DNA of 64,000 bases, taken from Erythrobacter crassostreae (GTDB lineage: Bacteria > Pseudomonadota > Alphaproteobacteria > Sphingomonadales > Sphingomonadaceae). Below the pieces are notes generated by a model. The model saw nothing but the letters and a program-made list of their open reading frames with translations, searched no databases and was not told the origin of the DNA. Below are positions 27,386 to 35,873 of the stretch, one piece after another. Numbering within the stretch: the first letter of the stretch is position 1; each line of letters begins with the position of its first letter. The stretch is from contig NZ_JAGSPC010000001.1 of assembly GCF_019204045.1 (NCBI RefSeq), positions 1,736,001 to 1,800,000 of the forward strand, read 5' to 3'. A program made the translations under genes and the position numbers.

Positions 27386-27694
27386 TCAGCCTTCGCGAGC
27401 CTTTTCGTGGTGCCGGATCACTTCCTCGATGATGAACCGTAGAAATTTCTCGCTAAATTCCGGATCAAGATCGGCTTCTTCTGAAAGTTTGCGCAGCCGT
27501 TCTATCTGCCGCGCTTCACGGTGAGGATCGGCCGGAGGCAGCGTTACTTTGGCTTTGTATTCACCAACTGCTTGAGTGATCCGAAAGCGTTCTGCGAGCA
27601 TATGAATAATCGCGGCATCGATATTGTCGATACTCTTGCGAAAAATCGCCAGTTGCGGATCATCGGCGGGGGGCTGGTGCGTTTCATTGGACAT
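27386..27694 (-). CDS. AroQ-class chorismate mutase
   Basis: About 102 residues, all helical, with the fold's key elements: IFRKSIDNIDAAIIHMLAERFRITQAVGEYKA, DPHREARQIERLRKLS, and FSEKFLRFIIEEVIRHHE. It converts chorismate to prephenate for Phe/Tyr synthesis. It is a monofunctional stand-alone enzyme rather than a PheA or TyrA fusion. The ATG at 27694 (MSNETHQPP) gives the usual length. It is divergent from the polyprenyl diphosphate synthase. Confidence 0.9.
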   Translation of the reverse strand: MSNETHQPPADDPQLAIFRKSIDNIDAAIIHMLAERFRITQAVGEYKAKVTLPPADPHREARQIERLRKLSEEADLDPEFSEKFLRFIIEEVIRHHEKAREG

Positions 27695-27760
27695 CGGTTG
27701 CAAAGCTAACAGCAATTCTGCGCTTGCCAAGCGCAAGAGGCTGCCCCAAAGCGCATTTTT

Positions 27761-28771
27761 ATGAGTGCCGAAGTCGTCCCTCTACCTCGCAAGCGTCCGA
27801 CGCTCGACCCGATGCTGTCGCTAACGGCGAACGGCATGAATTCGGTGAACACCGTCATTCTGGACCGGATGCAGAGCGAAATTCCGCTGATTCCTCGGCT
27901 TGCGGGCCATTTGATTTCTGGCGGTGGTAAGCGATTGCGCCCAATGCTGACATTGGCTGGTGCCGAGCTAGTCGGGTATCAGGGAACCCGCCATCACAAG
28001 CTCGCGGCTGCGGTCGAATTCATTCACACCGCGACACTTCTCCACGATGACGTTGTCGATGGAAGTGAACTGCGCCGCGGCAAAGCCGCTGCCAACATCA
28101 TTTTCGGCAATCCCGCGACAGTTTTGGTCGGCGATTTTCTGTTCAGCCGCGCGTTTGAATTGATGACTGAAGACGGTTCGCTGAAAGTCCTCAAGATCCT
28201 TAGCCACGCCAGCGCGGTGATCGCCGAGGGTGAGGTTTCGCAGCTCAGCGCGCAGCGGCAAATCGCGACCAGCGAAGAGCAATATCTGCACATTATCGGT
28301 GCAAAGACAGCGGCATTGTTTGCAGCGGCCAGCCAGATCAGCGCTGTTGTTGCCGAATGCAGCGAAGAACAAGAACGTGCCTTGGAAGATTATGGCCGAA
28401 ATCTCGGCGTAGCGTTCCAACTGGTCGATGACGCAATCGATTATGATTCCGATGCTGCAGAAATGGGCAAGGATCAGGGCGATGATTTCCGCGAAGGCAA
28501 AATGACATTGCCGGTCATTCTCGCCCATGCGCGCGGAAGTGAAGAAGAGCGAAAATTCTGGAAAGCAGCGATCTCCGGTCACCGCACATCCGATGAAGAT
28601 TTGGCTCACGCGATCACGTTAATCGACAAGCATAATGCCGTTGAAGATACCCGAGAGAAAGCGCGCCATTTTGCGCAGCGCGCGATTGATGCGATCTCGA
28701 TTTTCCCTGAAAGCAAAGCGCGTGCGGCGATGGCCGAAGCCGCGCAATTTGCGGTCGCACGAGGCTATTAA
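27761..28771 (+). CDS. ispB: Trans-polyprenyl (octa/decaprenyl) diphosphate synthase
   Basis: 336 residues with both Asp-rich motifs of long-chain trans prenyl transferases, LLHDDVVDGSELRRGK at about residue 94 and FQLVDDAIDYDSD at about 222, plus GGGKRLRPML at the isopentenyl-PP site. It would make the ubiquinone side chain, expected to be decaprenyl in this group, though chain length is not readable here. Family length is normal. It is followed 8 bp later by hrpB. Confidence 0.92.
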   Translation: MSAEVVPLPRKRPTLDPMLSLTANGMNSVNTVILDRMQSEIPLIPRLAGHLISGGGKRLRPMLTLAGAELVGYQGTRHHKLAAAVEFIHTATLLHDDVVDGSELRRGKAAANIIFGNPATVLVGDFLFSRAFELMTEDGSLKVLKILSHASAVIAEGEVSQLSAQRQIATSEEQYLHIIGAKTAALFAAASQISAVVAECSEEQERALEDYGRNLGVAFQLVDDAIDYDSDAAEMGKDQGDDFREGKMTLPVILAHARGSEEERKFWKAAISGHRTSDEDLAHAITLIDKHNAVEDTREKARHFAQRAIDAISIFPESKARAAMAEAAQFAVARGY

Positions 28772-28779
28772 GCGGGGCT

Positions 28780-31206
28780 GTGTCCCCGGTTTTACCCATC
28801 CAGTCGGTTATTCCGGAAATCCGATCGGCATTGGCAAATGCCGGTGCTGCGGTCCTGATTGCGCCTCCGGGAGCTGGTAAAACCACGTCAGTCGCGCCTG
28901 CATTGATCGGTGAGGATTGGTGCAGCGGCCAAATCATTATCACTTCACCCCGCCGCGTCGCAGCCAGAGCGGCAGCCGAGCGCATGGCAGAGACGCTTGG
29001 CGAAAAACCGGGTGAGACAGTCGGTTTTATGACACGTCTCGATACGAGAGTTTCAGGCAAGACCCGCATTCTAGTGATGACTGAGGCGATTCTGGTCAAT
29101 CGGCTGGTCGAGGATCCCGAATTGCCCGGTGTCTCGGCAATATTGTTTGACGAAGCACATGAGCGGCATCTGGACAGCGATCTTGGCCTCGCTCTCGCAC
29201 TTGAGACGCGGAGCGTGCTTCGTGAAGACCTCCGCGCCGTGATCATGTCCGCGACAATTGATGGAGCGCGGTTCTCGAGGCTTCTCGGTGACGATGCGCC
29301 ATTGATTGAGAGCGAGGGGCGCAGCTTCCCGTTGGAAACCAAATGGCTTGGCAGCAACCCCGAGCAATCAATCGAAGATCAGGTTGTCGGCGGCGTTATG
29401 ACTGCTTGGCGCGATGAAGATGGTGACATCCTCGCCTTTCTTCCCGGTGTGAGGGAGATTGAGCGAGCCAAGGAGCGTTTGCTGGCAAGATTGCCCGATA
29501 CACCCGTTCTACCGCTGCATGGTCAGGTTGAACCGCCAGCACAGCGCGCCGCAATCAGGCGTGATCCCGAGGGCCGGCGGCGCATTGTTCTAGCGACTGC
29601 GATTGCCGAGACGTCGCTTACCCTCGATGGCGTTTCCGTTGTGGTGGATGGAGGCTTATCCCGGCACGCCGAGTTCGACCGCGCGGCGGGCACGACGCAT
29701 CTTGTAACGCACCGCGCAAGTCAGGCGGCGGCAACTCAGCGCGCCGGGCGTGCCGCTAGGCAAAGTGCGGGCGTTGCCTATCGCCTTTGGGAAGAAGGTG
29801 GTCACGGCGGTAGGCCAGAATTTGCACCCCCGGAGATTGAGACTGCAGACCTCGCCCCACTGCTTCTTAAACTTGCCAAATGGGGCGCGGTTGAACCTGC
29901 TTCTTTGGCTTGGCTTGATGCTCCGCCAGAGGCATCAGTGGCGACTGCGCGCAAGACCCTGCGCGCGATGGGCGCGCTTGATGAAAGCAACCGGATTACA
30001 GCGTGGGGAAATCAAATCAGTCAATTGCCGCTTGATCCCGCTTCTGCGGCGGCGTTGTTGTTCGGCGCACGCGAAGGGCAGGGTGAGGCGGTCGCTGAGT
30101 TGATCGTATTGATGCAGGAACGCGGGCTTGGCGGTCAAAACGAGGATTTGCTTGATCGCCGCAGCCGTTGGAAGGGTGAACGCGGCAAACGCGCAGAAGC
30201 CGCGCGAAAACTGGCGCAGCGCTGGGCCGTTCAAGCGAGCAAGCTGGTTGCACAAGACAACGATCAGGTTTCAGATCCAGCGCTGTATCTTGCCTTGGCA
30301 CGGCCTGATTTCGTTGCGAAGAAGCGCGGCGCATCTGGCGAAGACTGGTTGAGTGCGGGCGGCCGAGGCTTTCGGCTTGACCCATCCTCGCCATTGGCAC
30401 GCGCCGATTGGATCGTGATCGCCGATGCACAGGGTCAAGCCAAAGGGGCAAGGATCACATCGGCTGCTGAACTGAATCCACGTGACGTCGAGGATGCACT
30501 TCAAAAACAGATCGAGAAACGCTCGATAGTCAGATGGAATGAAAGAGAAAATCGAGCGGAGGCGCGGCTCGAGAAACGTCTTGGCGCGATTGCGATTTCC
30601 AGTGGTCCTGACCCCGATCCGGATTCGACATCGATTGTTGATATCCTTGTGGAAAAGGCTCTGGAAAAGCTGGGGGCGCTTTTGCCAGACGGTTTCCTGC
30701 AAAGAGCCACGTTTGCAGGAATTGACGCTCTTAGCGAGGCTTCACTCGTCGAGAGCGCTGACATTTGGTTGGCTCCACTGATCGAAGGGCGCCGTGATTT
30801 TGATCTTCCGCAGCACCGGTTTTCAGAAGCGGCCCTGAATCTGCTCGACTGGAATGACCGGCAAGCGCTGGATAGTCGCGCGCCGCTAAAATTCACCTCT
30901 CCGGCTGAGACCAGGCATGACATCGACTACGCGGGCGACGATGCACCAAATGTTGAGGTAAGGGTTCAAGCGCTGTTTGGTCTTGATAGTCATCCGATGA
31001 TTGGAAATACGCCGCTGCTGCTCAAATTGACGAGCCCCGCTGGTCGTCCAATTCAATCCACCCGAGATTTGCCCGGTTTCTGGCGAGGAAGCTGGTCCGA
31101 TGTCGCCAAGGAAATGAAGGGGCGGTACCCGAAACATCGTTGGCCTGAGCAGCCTTGGGCGGAAAAGCCGAGCCTGAAGACGAAAAACGCCTTCAATCGA
31201 AGCTAG
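28780..31206 (+). CDS. hrpB: ATP-dependent RNA helicase HrpB
   Basis: 808 residues, a DEAH-box helicase. Walker A is IAPPGAGKTTSVAP, the Walker B box LFDEAHERHLDSD, motif III is MSATIDG, and the motif V/VI region includes ATAIAETSLTLDGV and TQRAGRAARQSAGVAYRLW. The long C-terminal half with a closing RYPKHRWPEQP is diagnostic of HrpB. Its cellular role is poorly defined. It uses a GTG start at 28780 with a G-rich site just upstream, 8 bp after ispB. Confidence 0.94.
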   Translation: MSPVLPIQSVIPEIRSALANAGAAVLIAPPGAGKTTSVAPALIGEDWCSGQIIITSPRRVAARAAAERMAETLGEKPGETVGFMTRLDTRVSGKTRILVMTEAILVNRLVEDPELPGVSAILFDEAHERHLDSDLGLALALETRSVLREDLRAVIMSATIDGARFSRLLGDDAPLIESEGRSFPLETKWLGSNPEQSIEDQVVGGVMTAWRDEDGDILAFLPGVREIERAKERLLARLPDTPVLPLHGQVEPPAQRAAIRRDPEGRRRIVLATAIAETSLTLDGVSVVVDGGLSRHAEFDRAAGTTHLVTHRASQAAATQRAGRAARQSAGVAYRLWEEGGHGGRPEFAPPEIETADLAPLLLKLAKWGAVEPASLAWLDAPPEASVATARKTLRAMGALDESNRITAWGNQISQLPLDPASAAALLFGAREGQGEAVAELIVLMQERGLGGQNEDLLDRRSRWKGERGKRAEAARKLAQRWAVQASKLVAQDNDQVSDPALYLALARPDFVAKKRGASGEDWLSAGGRGFRLDPSSPLARADWIVIADAQGQAKGARITSAAELNPRDVEDALQKQIEKRSIVRWNERENRAEARLEKRLGAIAISSGPDPDPDSTSIVDILVEKALEKLGALLPDGFLQRATFAGIDALSEASLVESADIWLAPLIEGRRDFDLPQHRFSEAALNLLDWNDRQALDSRAPLKFTSPAETRHDIDYAGDDAPNVEVRVQALFGLDSHPMIGNTPLLLKLTSPAGRPIQSTRDLPGFWRGSWSDVAKEMKGRYPKHRWPEQPWAEKPSLKTKNAFNRS

Positions 31207-31243
31207 GTTTCGATTAATGGACGCGGATCGAAGGGATCGAACA

Positions 31244-31522
31244 ATGACCGCACGAATTTATCAGCAACCGAAAAGTGCCATGCAATCTGGCAAGGCAAAG
31301 ACCGATGTCTGGGTGCTTGAGTTTGAACAAAGCGAAGCGCGCAAGCCCGATCCTCTTATGGGTTGGACCGGAAGCGGCGATACTCAGGCGCAGGTTAAAC
31401 TGAGCTTTCCTGATAAAGATGCGGCGAAAGCCTATGCCGAAAAATACGGAATTACCGCCCGTGTTCACGCGACCCCACCAAAGTCGTTGAAGCTTCAAGC
31501 CTATGCGGACAATTTCCGGTAA
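31244..31522 (+). CDS. NDUFS4-like accessory subunit of respiratory complex I
   Basis: 92 residues: TARIYQQPKSAMQSGKAKTDVWVLEFE, GWTGSGDTQAQVKLSFPDKDAAKAYAEKYG, and a short basic C-terminus. This is the ETC complex I subunit conserved region shared with mitochondrial NDUFS4. In alphaproteobacteria it stabilises the NADH-binding module. It is encoded away from the nuo cluster, as is usual. AAGGGA lies 8 nt before the ATG at 31244. The SRP RNA gene follows. Confidence 0.9.
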   Translation: MTARIYQQPKSAMQSGKAKTDVWVLEFEQSEARKPDPLMGWTGSGDTQAQVKLSFPDKDAAKAYAEKYGITARVHATPPKSLKLQAYADNFR

Positions 31523-31591
31523 CGGCGACCAATTGAAGTTCGCCGGTCATTCCGGTGTTGAATTATCCGGCATTGCCCGCCATATGGCGCT

Positions 31592-31683
31592 CTGGGAGTC
31601 GGGTGGACGTTTGCGTTCGCTCACCGGGTCAGGTCCGGAAGGAAGCAGCCCAGGTGAATTGCGGCGGGTCGCTCGGCTCCTTT
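31592..31683 (+). ncRNA. ffs: Small signal recognition particle RNA (4.5S type)
   Basis: The universally conserved SRP domain IV core is present: GGTCAGGTCCGGAAGGAAGCA and then CCCAGGTGA at about 31628-31656. The flanks GGGAGTCGGGTGG (from about 31594) and GGGTCGCTCGGCTCC (to 31680) pair to close a single long hairpin, followed by TTTT. It binds Ffh for co-translational targeting. Exact ends are estimated from the helix. Its position just upstream of dnaX is the common proteobacterial arrangement, here interrupted by one minus-strand gene. Confidence 0.93.
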
Positions 31684-31700
31684 TCCATAAATGTGTTGGC

Positions 31701-32276
31701 TTAATCTGAGGCTTCGCGCGCCTCTGGTTCGCGGCGGTATTTTGCATACCGTTCCCACCTCTTGATGAGCGGCATGCCCATCAAATCCTCTCGCTGACAA
31801 TAAAGCGATGTGGTTTCGCTACCGCCATCAGCCAGAAGCCAAAGCCGCGTTTCTTCGCCATTTACCGTCACATCTTTGAAAAGCCGATGCCCGGCTGCCT
31901 TTTCGATCAACGGATCTTCGTGCTCGAACTTGGTCCAACCCGCAGGCTCTGCGATTGTTCGCAGGTGAGCCGCGAGGGTGTCCGCGTCGAAACTGTGGCT
32001 CGTATCTCCCTCGTACCGCAAGGTGTTCACGATGGTGCCGTAAGGCTGTGCCCAACGTTCGAATCTCTTGAGAGGACCGATGGGCGGATCGAGAGCCCAC
32101 GTCATTGTCGAATATTCGTTTTCAGCAATCGGTTTTGCCTCGATCACCGCGTCTCCAAACGGGCCTGCTGGCCCGCCTTCGAATGAGCACAGCGTATTAA
32201 GGTCCGCGGCACTGATTTCCGACAATGCAGAGGTTTGCACAGGCGCCATTGCAAGCAGCAACGATTCGGCAATCAT
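31701..32276 (-). CDS. Hypothetical exported protein
   Basis: About 191 residues. The N-terminus IAESLLLAMAPVQTSALS is mildly hydrophobic and may be a signal peptide. The body has no motif I recognise. Features include a CSFEGGPAGPFGDAVIEAKPIAENEY stretch, one further Cys in SLYCQRED, and an Arg-rich C-terminus. AGGGGG precedes the ATG at 32276, a good ribosome site. It sits antisense between the SRP RNA gene and dnaX, which are usually adjacent, so it may be an insertion into that block. Confidence 0.65.
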   Translation of the reverse strand: MIAESLLLAMAPVQTSALSEISAADLNTLCSFEGGPAGPFGDAVIEAKPIAENEYSTMTWALDPPIGPLKRFERWAQPYGTIVNTLRYEGDTSHSFDADTLAAHLRTIAEPAGWTKFEHEDPLIEKAAGHRLFKDVTVNGEETRLWLLADGGSETTSLYCQREDLMGMPLIKRWERYAKYRREPEAREASD

Positions 32277-32338
32277 GGTTTCCCCCTGCATCTTGGATTG
32301 TCCGGCAAAAAATCGTCTGCCCCTTCGACAAGAGTACT

Positions 32339-32353
32339 ACCCTATCCTAGGGT
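32339..32353. promoter_or_regulatory. Palindrome immediately upstream of dnaX
   Basis: ACCCTA-TCC-TAGGGT is a perfect 6-bp inverted repeat with a 3-bp spacer, ending 8 bp before the dnaX start codon. Its position would let a bound protein block dnaX transcription or initiation. No regulator can be assigned. Confidence 0.4.
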
Positions 32354-32361
32354 GATAGACG

Positions 32362-34197
32362 ATGAATGATTCTGATCCAGATCTGCCCGAGGGCGAAGAA
32401 GAGAATACCCCGACTGCCGCCGAGTTGGAGGCTGCCGGTCAGAACTCTATGTTTGGCGATCCCGCACCGGACGAGAAACCGGCTGAAGCAAGCGTTGAAC
32501 CTGCTGCTGTGCCCGCGGCAGCGCCCGCGCCAGAACAGACACACAACGCGACAGAAACCGATAAAAGCCAACCTTACCGTGTTCTTGCGCGTAAATACCG
32601 CCCACAGACATTCTCTGAACTGATCGGTCAAGAACCGATGGTTCGGACGCTTGCTAATGCAATCGAGCGGGACCGGCTGGCTCATGCGTTCTTGATGACC
32701 GGCGTGCGCGGAGTCGGGAAGACTTCGACAGCGCGCCTGATAGCCAAAGCCCTCAACTGTGTAGGTCCGGATGGCGAGAGCGGCCCAACGATTGCTCCAT
32801 GCGGACAATGTGAGCCTTGTACCGCGATTGCCGAAGGTCGGCATATCGATGTGATCGAGATGGATGCCGCTTCGCATACCGGCGTTGATGATGTCCGCGA
32901 TATCATCGAACAAGTTCGCTACGCTGCGGTTTCTGCGCGCTACAAAATCTACATCATCGATGAAGTTCACATGCTCTCGCGTAACGCCTTCAATGCGTTG
33001 CTCAAGACACTTGAGGAACCGCCTGCGCATGTGAAGTTCCTGTTTGCGACAACGGAAGTTGAGAAGCTTCCGGTGACTGTCCTCAGCCGGACGCAGCGGT
33101 TCGATTTGCGGCGCATTCCGTCCGACTTGCTTGCTTCGCATTTCGGTAAAGTTTGCGGGTTGGAAGGTGTCGAGGCCGAGGAAGAGGCGCTGCGCATTAT
33201 TGCGGCATCTGCCGAAGGCTCGGTTCGCGACGGCCTGTCTATTTTAGATCAGGCGATTGCCCATGCCGATCTGGACGAGGACAGCAAGGTCACAGCAGAG
33301 CGTGTTCGCGATATGCTGGGCCTTGCGGACAAAAGCGCTCAGCGGCATTTGCTCAACAATCTGTTGGAGGGTGATGCTAAAGCACTGCTCGCCGCGATTG
33401 ACGAGCAGTATTCTCTGGGTGTCGAACCACTCGCATTGATGCGCGCGCTGATGGACCTCGTTCACAAGATCACGGTTGCACAAGTGTCTGGTGCGGAGCC
33501 CGATGCGCCGAGCGAAGAAGAGCGCTCCGCATTGGGCGAGTTCGCGACCAAGCTTGGAGCGGGCGAGTTGCACCGTCTCTGGCAATTGATGCTGAAAGGT
33601 CACGAGGAAGTGCGTCAAGCACCTGACCCTCTGGTATCGATACAAATGGCGTTGCTGCGGGTGTTACACGCGTCTGAGCTGCCTGATCCTGGAAAGTTGG
33701 CAAGACGGATCGAGCAGCTTGCGAATAGCGCACCTGCACAAACATCGACGCCCTCAGCGGGTGATACTGGCACAAGCGCGCAAGCTGCGCTGCCGCAAAG
33801 CGCATCGCTCGATTGGGAGGCACTGGTTGACGAGGTTGATCGATCCGGAAAAATGCATGTTGCGGAGCTCATGCGTAGCCGTGTGCGTGTCATCGAACTG
33901 GGGCCGGACAAGCTCATCTACGAACAGGCGGACAATTTCCCTGACGATCCCGGGCCGGAAATTCGCGATGCCCTGTTGCAGATCAAAAAACGTCGGTGGT
34001 TGGTCGAAAAGGGCACCGGCGATGCCCAACCGACCCTACGCGAAGTTGAGCAAGAAAAAGCGAATGCCGCACGCAATCGCATCTTGTCTGACCCGCTGGT
34101 CAAAGCCACATTGGAGGCATTCCCCGATGCCGAATTGATGGAGGCTGACGGACCGAACGCAAAAGTCGCCCGTGCTTCGGGCAGCAAATGGAATTGA
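32362..34197 (+). CDS. dnaX: DNA polymerase III subunit gamma/tau
   Basis: 611 residues. An acidic Ala/Pro-rich N-terminal extension (about 1-70) precedes the AAA+ clamp-loader core, which begins YRVLARKYRPQTFSELIGQE. Walker A is GVRGVGKTSTARLIAKALNC, the zinc-binding cysteines lie in APCGQCEPCTAI, Walker B is IYIIDEVHMLSRNAFNALLKTLEEPP, and sensor 1 is FLFATTEVEKLP. A tau-like C-terminal domain follows. It loads the beta clamp. ybaB follows 13 bp later. Confidence 0.97.
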   Translation: MNDSDPDLPEGEEENTPTAAELEAAGQNSMFGDPAPDEKPAEASVEPAAVPAAAPAPEQTHNATETDKSQPYRVLARKYRPQTFSELIGQEPMVRTLANAIERDRLAHAFLMTGVRGVGKTSTARLIAKALNCVGPDGESGPTIAPCGQCEPCTAIAEGRHIDVIEMDAASHTGVDDVRDIIEQVRYAAVSARYKIYIIDEVHMLSRNAFNALLKTLEEPPAHVKFLFATTEVEKLPVTVLSRTQRFDLRRIPSDLLASHFGKVCGLEGVEAEEEALRIIAASAEGSVRDGLSILDQAIAHADLDEDSKVTAERVRDMLGLADKSAQRHLLNNLLEGDAKALLAAIDEQYSLGVEPLALMRALMDLVHKITVAQVSGAEPDAPSEEERSALGEFATKLGAGELHRLWQLMLKGHEEVRQAPDPLVSIQMALLRVLHASELPDPGKLARRIEQLANSAPAQTSTPSAGDTGTSAQAALPQSASLDWEALVDEVDRSGKMHVAELMRSRVRVIELGPDKLIYEQADNFPDDPGPEIRDALLQIKKRRWLVEKGTGDAQPTLREVEQEKANAARNRILSDPLVKATLEAFPDAELMEADGPNAKVARASGSKWN

Positions 34198-34210
34198 TGG
34201 AGTACGCCCG

Positions 34211-34549
34211 ATGAAATCGATGGAAGAAATGATGCAGGCGGCACAGAAAGCCGCTGAGACGATCCAGAGCCAGATGAACGACATGCAGGTAAAGCTCGAC
34301 AATATCGAAGTCGAAGGCGCCGCTGGCGGAGGTTTGGTAAAGGTCCGCGCAACCGCAAAGGGCCGCATCCTTGGCGTCAATATCGACGACAGCCTGATGA
34401 AGCTGGAAGAAAAGCATATGGTCGAGGATCTTGTGACGGCAGCGTTCAACGACGCGCGCGACAAGGCCGATCGGGTTTCGGCCGATCAGATGAAAGAGAT
34501 GCAGGGCGGCATGGGTCTCCCGCCGGGCTTCAATCTTCCGGGTATGTAA
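34211..34549 (+). CDS. YbaB/EbfC nucleoid-associated protein
   Basis: 112 residues: EEMMQAAQKAAETIQSQMNDMQVKLDNIEVEGAAGGGLVKVRATAKG, then DLVTAAFNDARDKADRVS and a GGMGLPPGFNLPGM tail. This is the standard layout of small dimeric DNA-binding proteins encoded next to dnaX. The usual third member, recR, is not next; a 2OG oxygenase gene follows instead. The ATG at 34211 gives the family N-terminus. Confidence 0.95.
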   Translation: MKSMEEMMQAAQKAAETIQSQMNDMQVKLDNIEVEGAAGGGLVKVRATAKGRILGVNIDDSLMKLEEKHMVEDLVTAAFNDARDKADRVSADQMKEMQGGMGLPPGFNLPGM

Positions 34550-34571
34550 TGAGCTTAACTGCGGGGGCGCA

Positions 34572-35285
34572 ATGACAGGCCGAAATTTTGATCCTGATGC
34601 GGTGCGCGCACGTCCCACGGTTCTGCCGGGAATGGCGAGCACTTTCGCGGGGCAAGTTGCCAGCCCGCCGGTAATTTCCTCCAAATCTGCCACTGAGGTC
34701 CGCCATGCTCGCAGTCTCAATGGAAAGCCGATTGGATTGATTCCGGACTTCATCACCGAGCAAGAGCGCGCGGCCCTGTATAAATATGCCAGCGCGGATG
34801 ACGCGCCGTGGGAAACATGTTTGCCTAAGGGTGATGTGTGGCACGGTCGGTTGATCAATCCGGGTTCGGTTTCGCCAAAAATCCTCAAAATGATGGAGAA
34901 TATCCGCAAGCGGACCGTGGCGCATATCAAGGCCGAATATGAGATCACTGATCCAGTTTACGCCGATACGCTGCAATTGGTGCGCTGGAGGCCTGGTGAT
35001 AATCAAGCTCCTCACGCCGATTGCGAGGAGCCGGACGGACAGCCGAACGCAACGCCATGGCGAGCCTTTGCGTCAATCATTTACCTGAATGATGGATATG
35101 AGGGCGGCGGCATCCATTTCCCTGATCGGAAATTGAAGCCTGAAATCAAGCCGCGCACGCTCGCCTATTTCCCTTCGACGAACAAATACCGCCACGGGGT
35201 CGAGGCGATCACATCCGGGCTGCGATATACGATGAGCTGTTTCTACACTTTTGATGCTCGCAGGCATGACGGGCATCTCGTCTAA
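34572..35285 (+). CDS. 2-oxoglutarate/Fe(II)-dependent oxygenase, prolyl 4-hydroxylase-like
   Basis: 237 residues. The Fe(II) facial triad is visible: HADC gives His-x-Asp within LQLVRWRPGDNQAPHADCEE, and the distal His lies in NKYRHGVEAITSG, followed by the Arg that binds 2-oxoglutarate (GLRYTMS). The strand FASIIYLNDGYEGGGIHFP is typical of the P4H/JBP fold. The substrate is unknown. It lies 22 bp after ybaB and may be co-transcribed with dnaX-ybaB. Confidence 0.85.
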   Translation: MTGRNFDPDAVRARPTVLPGMASTFAGQVASPPVISSKSATEVRHARSLNGKPIGLIPDFITEQERAALYKYASADDAPWETCLPKGDVWHGRLINPGSVSPKILKMMENIRKRTVAHIKAEYEITDPVYADTLQLVRWRPGDNQAPHADCEEPDGQPNATPWRAFASIIYLNDGYEGGGIHFPDRKLKPEIKPRTLAYFPSTNKYRHGVEAITSGLRYTMSCFYTFDARRHDGHLV

Positions 35286-35293
35286 CTGAGCGG

Positions 35294-35710
35294 CTATATA
35301 CCCTTGCGCCCGAAGCCTGATCGCGGGGCTGGGCTCGTAATTGGCGCTGGCTCAGCCGCAACCGGCTCATTAGCGCCTTCCGGCCGGTTTTTCATGTAAC
35401 GCTCGAACGCAGCATCGACATCGAATGAGGGGTCTTCTTCTCCATCCTTGGGTTTCGGCATGCGTTTTGCGGGGACAGGGTCCCCCTTATGCGGAGAGGC
35501 TTGCGATTTGTTTTTGTTCCAAGGGAATTCCGCAGACGCAGCGCGATACCCCTTAAAGAAGCAGAACCCAGCGCCAGCCAATACGGCTAAAGCGGCGAAG
35601 TAGAATGGCAGCCGGTCTGCTGGTCCGGCGCCCAAATCGCCAACTCCTGCGACCATGTTTGATAAAGCAAGCAGCGCGAAGCCGCCGATTATCCAGATGA
35701 AATAGTGCAC
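35294..35710 (-). CDS. Hypothetical membrane protein
   Basis: 138 residues. Two hydrophobic helices (YFIWIIGGFALLALSNMV and LPFYFAALAVLAGAGFCFF) are followed by a hydrophilic C-terminal tail of about 80 residues rich in Lys, Pro and acidic residues. The tail contains SFDVDAAFERYMKNRP. I do not recognise a family. It is convergent with the 2OG oxygenase gene and divergent from lon. Confidence 0.7.
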   Translation of the reverse strand: MHYFIWIIGGFALLALSNMVAGVGDLGAGPADRLPFYFAALAVLAGAGFCFFKGYRAASAEFPWNKNKSQASPHKGDPVPAKRMPKPKDGEEDPSFDVDAAFERYMKNRPEGANEPVAAEPAPITSPAPRSGFGRKGI

Positions 35711-35798
35711 TGCGCCCTCCTACTTCGGCAAGAAACGTACATTATCATCAATCGGTTAATCGTCCGTTTGCGTAACTCCACAGCTTCGTTGCAACAGG

Positions 35799-35828
35799 CA
35801 TTGCGAGAGGGCGATTGGCTTCCCATAT
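35799..35828 (+). promoter_or_regulatory. Possible sigma-32-type heat-shock promoter of lon
   Basis: CCCATAT at 35822-35828, 45 bp upstream of the lon ATG, resembles the -10 element of sigma-32 promoters. CATTGCG at 35799-35805 is a weak -35 match with a 16-bp spacer. lon is a heat-shock gene in many proteobacteria, but the -35 element is poor. Confidence 0.3.
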
Positions 35829-35873
35829 TCCTTAACAAAGGCGCGCCCCAATGGCGGCCACGGACCTAGAATA

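Noticed and set aside
33984..33991. A run of six A in dnaX, considered as a frameshift site making gamma
   Set aside because: In the dnaX frame the heptamer is C AAA AAA, which does not fit the X XXY YYZ slippery pattern, and no downstream hairpin is obvious.
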